A program made the position numbers and the translations under genes. Of a DNA stretch of 64,000 bases, positions 26,343 to 40,693 are shown one piece after another. Under the pieces are notes generated by a model that was not told the origin of the DNA, did no database searches, and saw only the letters and a list, made by a program, of their open reading frames with translations. Source of the stretch: Nitrospira sp. (GTDB lineage Bacteria; Nitrospirota; Nitrospiria; Nitrospirales; Nitrospiraceae). Within the stretch, counting starts at the first letter, position 1. Every line of letters starts with the position of its first letter. The stretch covers positions 1-64,000 of the forward strand of contig JAJFBJ010000005.1 in the NCBI GenBank assembly GCA_020697375.1, read 5' to 3'.

Positions 26343-27078
26343 GATGCTGCACCCGCCACAGCAACAAACCCAGGCTGAGCAGGATCACGGCCGCGCTGAG
26401 ACTTTGTAGGATCACCTCAAATCTGCGGATCTCTTCCTCTTGCTGGCTCGCGTTCTCCAACAACATCGGGCCAATTCGGCGTTTCAACGCCTTGTACGGC
26501 CTCGAGACCTTGATCTCCACCAGACTGAGCAGGGCCATCGCTATCGCCAGGACCAACACCGCCGGAGAGACGCGATTGGTTTGAATCACATATCCGGCAA
26601 GGACCGGCAATGCGCCCCACGACAGGGCGAACCAGGCGTCGGTGTGGAAGGTCCCGTTGAACCATTCCAGGTTGTAGGCGAAGAGGAAAAACCCTTCCGC
26701 CAGGGCAATGGGCGCCAACAGCGGTGTGGCTGTCACAATGTAGTAGAGTCCGATGCCATAGGCGATCAGGACCGATGACAAAGCCAGAGACCACAGCAGA
26801 GGCGGAGACAACATCGATCCCCAGGGCTTGACGCCTGTGCTGCCGAGCGCATCTAAGGCGTGAGCCCCGATCCCGAGCGCGAGAAAGTAGATCAGCACGA
26901 TGGCTCCGGCTCGGTCCCAGTGGATGTCCTCGGCGAGCATGGCCCCCATGATTGTATAGGCCAAGACCATCCCGGTATAAGGTAGGAACAATAATCCGAC
27001 CAGGACTCGGAAGGCGGGTGGGCCCCAACCGGGCACGAACCATTCCGTTTGCCGATCAACGGCTGCGTCAAGTTTCAT
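26332..27078 (-). CDS. Multi-pass membrane protein of unknown function
   Basis: 248 residues with seven to eight hydrophobic segments; the C-terminus is an amphipathic charged stretch (QQEEEIRRF) and a final segment. HALDAL, FAYNLEWFNGTFHTD and FALSWGALPVLAGY are distinctive conserved-looking blocks that remind me of UbiA-like membrane proteins, but the Asp-rich prenyl-diphosphate motifs of UbiA are absent, so I do not assign activity. Start 27078 is supported by AAGGAGA seven bases upstream; the frame extends to 27177 without one. Confidence 0.68.
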   Translation of the reverse strand: MKLDAAVDRQTEWFVPGWGPPAFRVLVGLLFLPYTGMVLAYTIMGAMLAEDIHWDRAGAIVLIYFLALGIGAHALDALGSTGVKPWGSMLSPPLLWSLALSSVLIAYGIGLYYIVTATPLLAPIALAEGFFLFAYNLEWFNGTFHTDAWFALSWGALPVLAGYVIQTNRVSPAVLVLAIAMALLSLVEIKVSRPYKALKRRIGPMLLENASQQEEEIRRFEVILQSLSAAVILLSLGLLLWRVQHPIL

Positions 27079-27231
27079 GGGGGTCTCCTTTATAGGCCGA
27101 CCTTCGGTCATCCTGCCCCGCACTCGACCGCCTTTATAGTCAGGGGTTCTTGCCTCATTTCTTTGGCGTCGTCTCAATGCTGCGGTTGCGACAGAGCACT
27201 CGTACTATCCCGCAACCAGTCCGTAAAGTCC

Positions 27232-27468
27232 ATGGAAGCCGGCGCGCATGATTCAGAGCCGCCCGATGAAAAGCGGCATGCACTCCGCACGCGCCTGATG
27301 GGTCTGTCCGAAGACGAGCGGGTCGAATACGCCATCCGATGGGCGCAGGCACGGCAATTCCTCTCAAATGAGGAATCGCAAGCTTCCGTGGAGTCCTTGA
27401 AGATCGGCTACGCGCTCGTTAGGGACGCCGCCTGCCTATTGAACACGTTTCAGCCCCGGTCTCTTTAG
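27232..27468 (+). CDS. Hypothetical protein, 78 residues
   Basis: Not recognised. Soluble, charged and helical, with GLSEDERVEYAIRWAQARQF and a C-terminal helix. Codon use looks coding and the frame is free of stops back to 27049, but ATG 27232 lacks an obvious binding site. Divergent from the membrane-protein gene, with about 150 bases between starts. Confidence 0.45.
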   Translation: MEAGAHDSEPPDEKRHALRTRLMGLSEDERVEYAIRWAQARQFLSNEESQASVESLKIGYALVRDAACLLNTFQPRSL

Positions 27469-27871
27469 GCCCCGATACATGTCTGGTGGACCACCAAGAC
27501 CCTGCAACGCCATGGCAGGGAGCCCATGGATTGGAGCCGTTATACCGCCGCCGGCCCTGTGACAGTGGACTGCATTGCCGGAGATCACATGGATGCGGTT
27601 CAATGTATTCAAGTCCATCAACGGATCAGCGACATCTTGATGAATCGTTCAAGATGCGAGTCATAACTATGTCCACCATCCACCTCTGATTGACTCGCTT
27701 CGCATGGTTTGGTCTTGACCGCCGGCGGCAGCGCAGCTTCAGTTGTGATCTTTGGGTTGATCCTCCCCGTCAAGTATGGGAGGATTGCGCGCACGCGACC
27801 GAGCGGATGATGCCGGTCGAAGCCGGAATCATAGAGACTGATTGAAGGACTCAGCGGAGGGAGAGGAGCCG
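27469..27871. other. Intergenic region with one possible tiny ORF
   Basis: About 400 bases. It holds the 46-codon ORF at 27526 and otherwise nothing I recognise. AGGTCC-like and inverted sequences are weak. The right end should contain the promoter of the ACT-domain gene. Confidence 0.35.
27526..27666 (+). CDS. Possible 46-residue protein
   Basis: ATG 27526 follows GGCAGGGAG at four to five bases and reads 46 codons to TAA. The peptide starts MDWSRYTAAGPVTVDC and has three Cys; it shows no signal or membrane segment. Support is limited to the binding site and plausible codon use. Confidence 0.3.
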   Translation: MDWSRYTAAGPVTVDCIAGDHMDAVQCIQVHQRISDILMNRSRCES

Positions 27872-28282
27872 ATGCCGACAACGACGCAATTTGTAGTGAG
27901 TGGGCTGAGCAAACCGGGTGTGCTGGCCGAGGTGACGGCCGTCCTCGGGGCGGCAGGGGTCAACATCAAAGCGTTCTTTGCGCCTGAGGTAACCGGCCCG
28001 GGAAAGCTGCGCCTCATCGTGGCCGATGTGGACGGGGCACGCACGGCGCTCAGGAAATCCAAGATCAAATTTCGCGAGGAGACTGCCTTGATCCTGAGCC
28101 TGGAAAACAAGCCGGGCGCGTTGAAACAGGTCGCAGACTCGCTGACCAGAGCCCGCATCAACGTGAAATGCGGCTATTGCACTCCCTCCCGGGAGGGCAA
28201 ACGGGCGATCGTGGTCCTGACCGTATCTAATACCACCAAAGCACTCGGCGTGCTCCGCACCCACTCGCTCGACGAATTCTGA
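27872..28282 (+). CDS. Tandem ACT-domain protein
   Basis: 136 residues made of two ACT domains (about 7-65 and 70-134). Seen: SGLSKPGVLAEVTAVLGAAG and LENKPGALKQVADSLTRARI, each with the Pro-Gly at the ligand-binding turn. ACT domains bind amino acids or other small metabolites and regulate enzymes; a free-standing pair such as this is normally a regulatory protein of unknown target. Start 27872 follows GGAGGGAGAGGAG. The stop is 11 bases before rlpA, so the two may be co-transcribed, although no functional link is obvious. Confidence 0.85.
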   Translation: MPTTTQFVVSGLSKPGVLAEVTAVLGAAGVNIKAFFAPEVTGPGKLRLIVADVDGARTALRKSKIKFREETALILSLENKPGALKQVADSLTRARINVKCGYCTPSREGKRAIVVLTVSNTTKALGVLRTHSLDEF

Positions 28283-28293
28283 TCGACCCTCTC

Positions 28294-29001
28294 ATGGGAA
28301 CGCGGAGGACAGGCAGGAGAGGCCTTCTTCTTCCCTTGCTGGTACTTTCCCTTATGGCATGGCTCAACGGCTGTTCCGGCCGGACCCCTGCGCCTCCATC
28401 CTATCCGCCTGCTTACCCACTCGGCTTTGTGGAACGGGGCAGCGCATCCTGGTACGGGCCTGGCTTCCATGGAAACCGCACGGCGAACGGTGAATTGTAT
28501 GACATGCACAAATTGACCGCCGCGCATCGAACCTTGCCTCTCGGATCGGTGGCGGTGGTGCGATCCTTGACCAACGGCAGGCAGGTGACCGTCCGTATCA
28601 ACGATCGGGGGCCGTTCGCCAGAGGCAGGATCTTGGATCTGTCGTACGCGGGCGCCCTGGCAATGGGCATGGTCGGTCCCGGCACCGATGAAATTGAATT
28701 GCGGGTCGTCGGGTACCAAGGTCAAACCGGACGCAAAGCACCGCTGCGCCTGCAGGTCGCGTCATTTGCCGATCCTGCCAATGCGCAGGCCTTGGCACGA
28801 CAGTTATCAAGGTCGGGCTATCCAGGCTCGACGGTGGTCGCGATCGATCTTCCCGAGGGCCGCCGCTATCGGGTCTATACCGGTCGGTTTGCGGCAGAAT
28901 CAACGGCCGAACGGGCCGCAGTACAGCTGAAACGGGTACTCGATACGGACGCGTTCGTGATCCGCGACGACCTCTCCGCGCCGACTTCGGCTGATCCGTG
29001 A
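28294..29001 (+). CDS. rlpA: RlpA-like septal lytic transglycosylase lipoprotein
   Basis: 235 residues. Seen: lipoprotein signal peptide with lipobox (LMAWLNGC, Cys about residue 27), the double-psi beta-barrel core starting ASWYGPGFHGNRTANGE, NDRGPFARGRILDLS with the conserved Asp, and a C-terminal SPOR domain (LRLQVASFADPANAQ to VYTGRF) that binds denuded peptidoglycan at the septum. RlpA cleaves glycan strands lacking stem peptides during daughter-cell separation in some species. Length and domain order are complete. Confidence 0.92.
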   Translation: MGTRRTGRRGLLLPLLVLSLMAWLNGCSGRTPAPPSYPPAYPLGFVERGSASWYGPGFHGNRTANGELYDMHKLTAAHRTLPLGSVAVVRSLTNGRQVTVRINDRGPFARGRILDLSYAGALAMGMVGPGTDEIELRVVGYQGQTGRKAPLRLQVASFADPANAQALARQLSRSGYPGSTVVAIDLPEGRRYRVYTGRFAAESTAERAAVQLKRVLDTDAFVIRDDLSAPTSADP

Positions 29002-29267
29002 AAAGCGCTCCATAGGAAACAGCAGCGAAGCCTGTTAAGATGTAGGAATGCGCGGTTACTGAGAAGCGCTGTAACCCTTGATGCATCTGTCTGCCTGTGC
29101 TAATTGTTAAAGCCGATGGATGATAGTGGCCCGAGAGGACCGTATCCGATCGTTTTTCCCCATGCCAGGCCAAGTCTTGCGGTTCGGACCATTGGCTCCG
29201 AACTGATCCAAGGATCCATCATTCACTACAACACATTCTTCCGGCACGTTTACTCTCGATAGGTCTT

Positions 29268-34470
<5,203 letters not shown>

Positions 34471-34471
<1 letters not shown>

Positions 34472-35424
34472 TATCGGCCGGGGTGGAGCGGGTCATCGCT
34501 TTCGAAAAAGAAATCGCCGAGGCCCTGCGGCAAGGTCTGATCGCCCAAGGCGCGTTTGCGGCGGCGTGATTGAGAGGGCAGATCGAGAGCTTCCTCGCCG
34601 AGGACCTTGATAAGGGATTCTCGCCATGCGGCATCGGCCGAGAGCGGATCCGCGGGATCCTGCGCGCGCCGCTTGAGGGCGTATTGCAACACATGGATGC
34701 CGTCACGCACCGAGTAGTCGAGGCTAAGGTGATGCGCCTCCTGGAGGAATTCGACGGTCATGGCGAGCATGTCCGATGGAGCGAAAGGCAGATGGTAGCG
34801 CAGAATCGCCAGCTCGTCTTCTCTGCCAGGAAATCCCATCCCAAGCGTCGGCTGCAAGCGCGACAGGATATAGTCCGGCACCTCATAAGTAGAGGCATCT
34901 TCGTTCATGGTGACGCAACAGCGGAAATCCGCATGGGACTTGATGAGAATTCCCGCGATGATCGATTCCACGCATCGCCGGTGATCGAGCAGCGGGGCCA
35001 GGGAAGCCCAGCTTTTTTCGTTCATCCGGTTGCCTTCGTCCAGGACGCAGATGCTGCCGGTCAACACGGCCGTGACCAGCGGAGAAGCATGGTAACTGAT
35101 GGCGCCGGATTCGGCCAATACCGGCGTGATCAGAAGGTCTTCGGGACGCGTATCCGCCGTGCATTGAAAGATATAGAGGTCCTGCTTCCGCTCACGGGCT
35201 CCCGCCATGGCCAATGTCGTTTTCCCCATACCGGGCTGACCGGTGATCCGCGGGGACAGAGGAAGATCGCGCTCATCGATCACCAGCCAGCAAGCCAGGA
35301 GTTGTTTGAGGATTTCACGATTGCCGATCCACTCCTGGCCCATCGTCATAGACTGTGCGAGGTGCAGCGTGACGCCTTCGATGGTGAGCGATCGTGCGGG
35401 GGTCGGTCTAGCGCTTGTAGTCAT
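34471..35424 (-). CDS. MoxR-family AAA+ ATPase
   Basis: 317 residues. Seen: Walker [10 protein letters not shown] near residue 66, Walker [10 protein letters not shown], sensor 1 VTMNED and the C-terminal helical lid. The layout is that of MoxR ATPases, which act as chaperones that assemble or activate partner proteins, often with a von Willebrand A protein. Here the partner is the 632-residue protein encoded directly downstream with overlapping stop and start. Start 35424 is chosen at the point where AAA-like sequence begins; an ATG at 35487 and an open frame to 35625 exist. No strong binding site. Confidence 0.85.
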
Positions 35425-35674
35425 GGTCTTTTGCCGGCTCGATTGGATAGAATAGGCGATATGGAAATCTCGCTCGAACGGTAGCATAGGGTCGGGGAAA
35501 GGGTCAAACGGAGAGCCCGCCCATTTCACTTTGACTTTCGCTGCCTTGGACCGTATTCTTACCCGGTTTGCAAGACCTGAAACCGCAGGGATCTCATCAT
35601 GAGTTCCTGTTGGGAGCACATGCACGATCGTTCACAACATCGTTCGATTGATATCGGCAGTAACAAGGAGCGAC

Positions 35675-36361
35675 ATGATGAGCCAGCGTAACGGACGAAT
35701 GAGACGCGCCACGGCGGTTCCCGTCGGCCTGCTCGTCCTGAGCAGTCTGACCATGGGCGGATGTGTGATGTCTGAGAAATATGAAGCCGAAAAAGCACGA
35801 AGTTTGAATTTTCAACGTCTCCTGGCGCAGGAGGAAAAACGCAGCGCGGAACTCGACAGCGAAGTGAAACGCGCCAAGCGGGAGCTTGGCGACTACGAGG
35901 GGCGTAATCGTGAGCTTGCTGCGCAGGTGGAAGCGGTGCGGCTGCAGGCGGCTCAGATTCGGGATGAAGCGCAGTCCATGAAGGAGGCAGCTCTGCTGGA
36001 AAAGCGGGCACATGAAGACATGAAGCGCCTGACCACGGTTCCATCCAAGGCCAAAAAGGCTTCGCCGGCCCCCGCAAAGGATTTTTCATCGGCGGTCGAC
36101 GAGGCGTTGAAGTCCGATATGTCCTCGGATTTGAAGTCGGATTCCTCCATAGACGCATTCGGACGCGATCGGACGGAATTCGACGTGTTCGGCGAGACAC
36201 CCTCGTCCGAGCCCGGCACCATCCACACGGTCCGTCGCGGTGAAACCCTGTATCGCATCGGTCAGAAGTATCATGTCGCTGTGGATGAACTGCGCAAGTG
36301 GAATAACTTGAGAAAAGATTCCATCGAGGTGGGACAGAAGTTGATCGTCAGCCAACCGTAA
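35675..36361 (+). CDS. LysM-domain lipoprotein with coiled coil
   Basis: 228 residues. Seen: lipoprotein signal peptide (VLSSLTMGGC, lipidated Cys about residue 28), a long charged coiled coil over about residues 32-115, a Ser/Asp-rich linker, and one C-terminal LysM domain (HTVRRGETLYRIGQKYHV to GQKLIVS) that binds peptidoglycan. Likely tethers the outer or inner membrane to the wall. AAGGAG is four bases before ATG 35675. Only 20 bases separate its stop from trpE, so it may be the first gene of the trp transcript, although it has no role in tryptophan synthesis. Confidence 0.82.
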   Translation: MMSQRNGRMRRATAVPVGLLVLSSLTMGGCVMSEKYEAEKARSLNFQRLLAQEEKRSAELDSEVKRAKRELGDYEGRNRELAAQVEAVRLQAAQIRDEAQSMKEAALLEKRAHEDMKRLTTVPSKAKKASPAPAKDFSSAVDEALKSDMSSDLKSDSSIDAFGRDRTEFDVFGETPSSEPGTIHTVRRGETLYRIGQKYHVAVDELRKWNNLRKDSIEVGQKLIVSQP

Positions 36362-36381
36362 ACATCACGGTATCACGGGTA

Positions 36382-37878
36382 ATGAATAGGCATCGATACT
36401 CGCTCACACTCGACGAATTTCGCGTCCTGTCGACGGAAGGCAATTTGATTCCGCTGTACCGGGAGATTTTGGCGGATTATGAGACGCCGGTCTCGGCCTT
36501 CGCCAAAATCGACCAGGGACCGACCGCCTATCTGCTGGAAAGCGTGGCCGGCGGCGAAAACTGGGCCCGTTATTCCTTTCTGGGAAGCGGGGCCTCGGCG
36601 GTGATCCGCGAAGAGAAGGGCGATCTGGTACTGACCCGCGGGAAAAAAAGCCAGCGGATTGCGAGCGGCGGAAATCCGTTGGAACGTTTACGTGCACTGA
36701 TGGCGGAATACCGGCCGGTGACGGTACCGGGGTTGCCGCGGTTTGTCGGAGGAGCGGTCGGCTATTTCAGCTACGACATGGCGCGGACGTTCGAGGATGT
36801 GCCGAGCCTCCGCAAGGACAGTCTGGACATGCCGGATCTCGCATTTCTACTGACCGATACCCTGCTGATTTTCGACAATGTGTCGCAGAAGATCAAGGTG
36901 GTGGCGAACGCCTACCTGGAATCGGCGAAGGAGCGCGATATCCGTGGCGCATACCGCCATGCCACCGTCCGAATCGAAAAGATCATCGCCCGCCTGAAGC
37001 GGCCGATGCGGCAACCGAAACAGAAACGGCGCCGGAAGCCGATTACTTTTACGCCTAACATGAACCAGGCCGATTTCGAGAAAATGGTCGTCCGGACGAA
37101 GGAGTACATCCGCGCGGGCGATGTCGTGCAGGCCGTGCTGTCCCAGCGCTGGGAAACGCAAATCCATACGACGCCGTTCCAGCTCTATCGCGCGTTGCGG
37201 GTCATCAATCCCTCGCCCTATATGTATTATTTGCGGGTGGCCGGCGTCGAGCTGGTGGGATCTTCGCCCGAAACCCTGGTCCGTTGTGAAGACGGACAGA
37301 TCTCGTTACGTCCCATCGCAGGCACGCGCCGGCGCGGGCAGACGCCTGAAGAGGACCAGGCACTGGCGCGGCGATTGCTGGCCGATGACAAGGAACGGGC
37401 GGAACATGTCATGCTGGTGGATCTGGGACGCAACGACGTCGGCCGGGTGGCGGCCAAGGGTTCGGTGAAGGTGGAGTCGCTGATGCAGGTCGAGCGTTAT
37501 TCCCATGTCATGCATATCGTGTCGCAGGTCACGGGAGAGTTGTATAAGGGTCGATCAGTTTACGATGTGTTGCGCGCCTGCTTTCCCGCCGGGACCGTGT
37601 CCGGCGCCCCTAAAATCCGAGCGATGCAGATCATCGAGGAATTGGAACCGACCCGACGCGGACCCTATGCGGGAGCGGTGGGATACTTCGGATTTTCCGG
37701 CAACATGGACATGTGCATCAACATTCGGACCGTGGTGATCAAGGGACGCCAGGCCTATATCCAGGCAGGAGCCGGGATCGTCGCCGATTCGGTTCCCGAA
37801 CATGAATACGAAGAAACCTGCAATAAAGCCCGGGCGATGATGAAGGCGATCGAACTGGCCGAGCAGGGGTTGGAATGA
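36382..37878 (+). CDS. trpE: Anthranilate synthase component I
   Basis: 498 residues. Converts chorismate to anthranilate, the first committed step of tryptophan synthesis, with ammonia from TrpG. Seen: the N-terminal LLES motif of the tryptophan feedback site (AYLLESVAGGENWARYSF), IAGTRRRGQTPEED, VMLVDLGRNDVGRV, FPAGTVSGAPKIRAM and GAVGYFGFSGNMDMCINIRT in the chorismate-binding domain. The feedback motif argues for TrpE rather than PabB. No attenuator or T-box is visible ahead of it: only 20 bases follow the LysM gene. Confidence 0.96.
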   Translation: MNRHRYSLTLDEFRVLSTEGNLIPLYREILADYETPVSAFAKIDQGPTAYLLESVAGGENWARYSFLGSGASAVIREEKGDLVLTRGKKSQRIASGGNPLERLRALMAEYRPVTVPGLPRFVGGAVGYFSYDMARTFEDVPSLRKDSLDMPDLAFLLTDTLLIFDNVSQKIKVVANAYLESAKERDIRGAYRHATVRIEKIIARLKRPMRQPKQKRRRKPITFTPNMNQADFEKMVVRTKEYIRAGDVVQAVLSQRWETQIHTTPFQLYRALRVINPSPYMYYLRVAGVELVGSSPETLVRCEDGQISLRPIAGTRRRGQTPEEDQALARRLLADDKERAEHVMLVDLGRNDVGRVAAKGSVKVESLMQVERYSHVMHIVSQVTGELYKGRSVYDVLRACFPAGTVSGAPKIRAMQIIEELEPTRRGPYAGAVGYFGFSGNMDMCINIRTVVIKGRQAYIQAGAGIVADSVPEHEYEETCNKARAMMKAIELAEQGLE

Positions 37879-37926
37879 ACCTGACCATCGCCTGAACCTT
37901 CTCGATTTACGCCTTATGGCATTCTT

Positions 37927-38490
37927 ATGCTATTGATGATCGATAATTACGACTCCTTTACCTACAACCTCGTGCAGTATTTCGGGGAGCTGGGAGAGGA
38001 GGTGCTGGTCTACCGAAACGACAAGATTACCTTGCAAGAAATCGCCGATTTGAAACCCCGAAGACTCGTCATCTCGCCCGGACCCCGCACGCCGAAGGAA
38101 GCGGGCATTTCGGTCGAAGCCATCCGGTACTTCGGCGGCAAACTGCCGCTGCTGGGTGTCTGCCTCGGACATCAATCCCTCGCGGCAGCGTTCGGGGGCG
38201 AGGTCATCCGAGCCGAACGCCTGATGCATGGAAAGACTTCAATGGTCCGCCATGACGGCAGCACGATTTTTCGCCAACTCCCCAACCCCTTCGAGGCCAC
38301 CCGTTACCACTCGCTCATCGTGAATCGTAAGACGTTACCGGATTGTTTTCAGATCAGCGCCGAGACGGCCGAAGGCGAGATTATGGGGATGCGGCATAAG
38401 ACCCTGGGCATCGAAGGCGTGCAATTCCATCCGGAGTCGATTCTCACCACCGCCGGTAAGGAGCTGCTGAGGAATTTCCTGAAGTTGTGA
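37927..38490 (+). CDS. trpG: Anthranilate synthase component II (glutamine amidotransferase)
   Basis: 187 residues. Class I glutamine amidotransferase supplying ammonia to TrpE and possibly also to aminodeoxychorismate synthase, as in bacteria with a single shared subunit. Seen: [15 protein letters not shown] at the N-terminus, [11 protein letters not shown], the nucleophile elbow GVCLGHQ with Cys 79, and [10 protein letters not shown] with the catalytic His and Glu. Complete length, 48 bases after trpE. Confidence 0.94.
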   Translation: MLLMIDNYDSFTYNLVQYFGELGEEVLVYRNDKITLQEIADLKPRRLVISPGPRTPKEAGISVEAIRYFGGKLPLLGVCLGHQSLAAAFGGEVIRAERLMHGKTSMVRHDGSTIFRQLPNPFEATRYHSLIVNRKTLPDCFQISAETAEGEIMGMRHKTLGIEGVQFHPESILTTAGKELLRNFLKL

Positions 38491-38532
38491 CCCGAGCCAT
38501 CGCCACCCTGCCACCGACCGCCGATTTCTGAA

Positions 38533-39546
38533 ATGATCAAAGACGCGATCCATAAGCTGGCCGAACGGTCCCATCTGACGGAGCAGGAAGCCGATACGGT
38601 CATGGGCGAAATCATGGACGGCACGGCCACCTGCGCCCAGATTGCCGGCTACCTGATGGGACTCCGGATGAAGGGCGAGACCGTCGAGGAGATTGCCGGC
38701 TCCGTGCAGGCCATGCGCCGCAGGGCGACCAAAATCAGGATCGGAGATTCGCGGGTCGTCGATACCTGCGGGACCGGAGGCGACGGGGCGCAGACCTTCA
38801 ACATCTCGACGACCGCAGCCTTCGTCGCGGCTGGCGCCGGTTTGACGGTGGCCAAGCATGGCAACCGGTCGGTCTCTTCCAAATCAGGCAGCGCCGATGT
38901 GTTGGCGGCTCTCGGTGTCACCATCGACCTCCCGCCGGAACGGGTCGCGGACTGTGTGAATGACGTGGGCATCGGGTTTCTCTTTGCGCCGCTCTATCAC
39001 AGGGCCATGAAACATTGCGCCGAACCCCGGCAGGAGCTGGGGATTCGCACGTTGTTGAATATTCTCGGGCCGCTGACCAATCCTGCTGGAGCACGGTTGC
39101 AGGTGGTCGGGGTATTCGACGCGGGCCTGACCGAATTGCTGGCCAAGGTCCTGGTCCACCTGGGCGCCCAACATTGCTTCGTGGTGCATGGAATGGATGG
39201 ATTGGACGAAATCACGGTCACGGATCGAACCCGGATTTCAGAAGGCAAGGCGGGTGTGATTTCCAGTTATTTCATCGACCTGGCCGAGTTCGGCCTCCGT
39301 CCCGTCCCGCCGAAAGAACTGGTCGGCGGCAGCGCCGACGACAATGCGGCGATCACCCGCGACATTCTTCGGGGACGCAAAGGGCCGAAGCGCGACATTG
39401 TCTGTCTCAACGCGGCGCCGGCGTTGGTGGCCGGACGCAAGGCGAAGACACTCCAAGAAGGGTTTCAATTGGCCCAGCGGACCATCGATACCGGCGCGGC
39501 GATGGAGAAGCTCGACAAGCTCATCGCTTTTACGGAGAAGGGTTGA
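38533..39546 (+). CDS. trpD: Anthranilate phosphoribosyltransferase
   Basis: 337 residues. Transfers the phosphoribosyl group of PRPP to anthranilate. Seen: the PRPP-binding CGTGGDGAQTFNIST, KHGNRSVSSKSGSADVL, the anthranilate-side region with FLFAPLYHRAMKH and RTLLNILGPLTNPA, and the VVHGMDGLDE motif. Normal length. 42 bases after trpG; its stop is eight bases before trpC. Confidence 0.96.
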   Translation: MIKDAIHKLAERSHLTEQEADTVMGEIMDGTATCAQIAGYLMGLRMKGETVEEIAGSVQAMRRRATKIRIGDSRVVDTCGTGGDGAQTFNISTTAAFVAAGAGLTVAKHGNRSVSSKSGSADVLAALGVTIDLPPERVADCVNDVGIGFLFAPLYHRAMKHCAEPRQELGIRTLLNILGPLTNPAGARLQVVGVFDAGLTELLAKVLVHLGAQHCFVVHGMDGLDEITVTDRTRISEGKAGVISSYFIDLAEFGLRPVPPKELVGGSADDNAAITRDILRGRKGPKRDIVCLNAAPALVAGRKAKTLQEGFQLAQRTIDTGAAMEKLDKLIAFTEKG

Positions 39547-39553
39547 CGACATC

Positions 39554-40378
39554 GTGATCCTGGATCGAATTCTCGAACACAAAAAGGCCGAAATCCGCCA
39601 CAAGAGCAGTCGCGGGTATCTGGCGGATCTGAAGAACAAGATTCGCGATGCCGGATCGACGATGGGATTTGCCCTGTCCCTCGATGCAAGGCGCACCCCC
39701 GCCGGGCCAGCGCTCATCGCGGAGGTGAAGAAGGCTTCGCCAAGCCTTGGACTCTTGCGGCCCGAGTTCGCCCGGCGCTTCGAGCCGGTGGCCATTGCCG
39801 AAGCCTATCGGGAACATGGGGCCGCTGCCGTTTCCGTGCTGACGGACAAGGATTTTTTTCAAGGCAGCCTGGACAACCTGGCCGACGTCAAGCAGAAGGT
39901 TGGCCTGCCGGCGCTTAACAAAGAGTTCATGGTCGCGGACATTCAATTCTATGAGGCCAGGGCATACGGAGCCGATGCGGTGTTGCTGATCGTCGCCGGA
40001 TTGGAGAAGCGTCAATTGATCGACTTTACCGCCTTGGCCAAGGAATTGTCCCTCGACGTATTGGTGGAGACTCACCATGAGCGTGAAGTGGACATCGTGT
40101 TGGAATGGTTGCCGGATGTGCGCTTGATCGGCATCAACAATCGTGATTTGAAGACGTTCACAACGGATCTCAACGTGACCCTTCGACTGGCGAAACGCAT
40201 TCCCGGAGACAAGCTGATCGTGAGTGAGAGCGGCATTCACAAACGGGATGATGTGGTGAAACTCGTTGAAGCCGGGGTCCATGCGATGCTGGTCGGAGAA
40301 TCGCTGATCAGGACCCAGGATGTCGGTGCCACAATTCGAGCCTTGCTGGGTGATGAGACGAAGAAGGAGAAGCCATGA
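39554..40378 (+). CDS. trpC: Indole-3-glycerol phosphate synthase
   Basis: 274 residues, TIM barrel. Closes the indole ring from carboxyphenylaminodeoxyribulose phosphate. Seen: AEVKKASPSLG with the catalytic Lys, VLTDKDFFQGS, NKEFMVADIQ, LIGINNRDLKTF and VSESGIHKRDDV. GTG 39554 is taken as start because MILDRILEHKKAEI is the usual N-terminus and AAGGG lies about ten bases upstream in the end of trpD. Its stop overlaps the next gene as ATGA. Confidence 0.94.
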   Translation: MILDRILEHKKAEIRHKSSRGYLADLKNKIRDAGSTMGFALSLDARRTPAGPALIAEVKKASPSLGLLRPEFARRFEPVAIAEAYREHGAAAVSVLTDKDFFQGSLDNLADVKQKVGLPALNKEFMVADIQFYEARAYGADAVLLIVAGLEKRQLIDFTALAKELSLDVLVETHHEREVDIVLEWLPDVRLIGINNRDLKTFTTDLNVTLRLAKRIPGDKLIVSESGIHKRDDVVKLVEAGVHAMLVGESLIRTQDVGATIRALLGDETKKEKP

Positions 40379-40689
40379 CCAGGCCGTTCTCTATCGCATT
40401 GGTGGCAGGATGGGCGGCGCTCACCGGTTGCCTGAACCAGGAGATCCACGAGTATTCTCCCAAGTGGGATTCCTGGATGGGCAGCAGCAAGGATGAGCGG
40501 ATCAAGGAAATGGGCATTCCCACGAGATGCCATTCCTTCGCGGACGGCGGAGAAGTCTGCGAATGGTCGATTCCCCAGCAGGACGGGCGGCAGGAATTGA
40601 TCGGGCTCACGTTCGACGGCAAGGGGAAAGCCTGTCAATGGTCCTACCGCGGATTTTACGGTGTGCAAAAAAGCAAGCAGAGTTGCTGA
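40375..40689 (+). CDS. Small lipoprotein inside the trp operon
   Basis: 104 residues, function unknown. Seen: signal peptide and lipobox (VAGWAALTGC, Cys about residue 19). The mature part has CHSFADGGEVCEWSIPQQ and LTFDGKGKACQWSYRGFY, a compact beta-rich domain with several Cys that reminds me of small SmpA/BamE-like outer-membrane lipoproteins, but without certainty. ATG overlaps the trpC stop (ATGA), and trpF starts four bases after its stop, so it is locked into the operon by translational coupling. Nothing in the sequence links it to tryptophan. Confidence 0.72.
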   Translation: MTRPFSIALVAGWAALTGCLNQEIHEYSPKWDSWMGSSKDERIKEMGIPTRCHSFADGGEVCEWSIPQQDGRQELIGLTFDGKGKACQWSYRGFYGVQKSKQSC

Positions 40690-40693
40690 GGCC

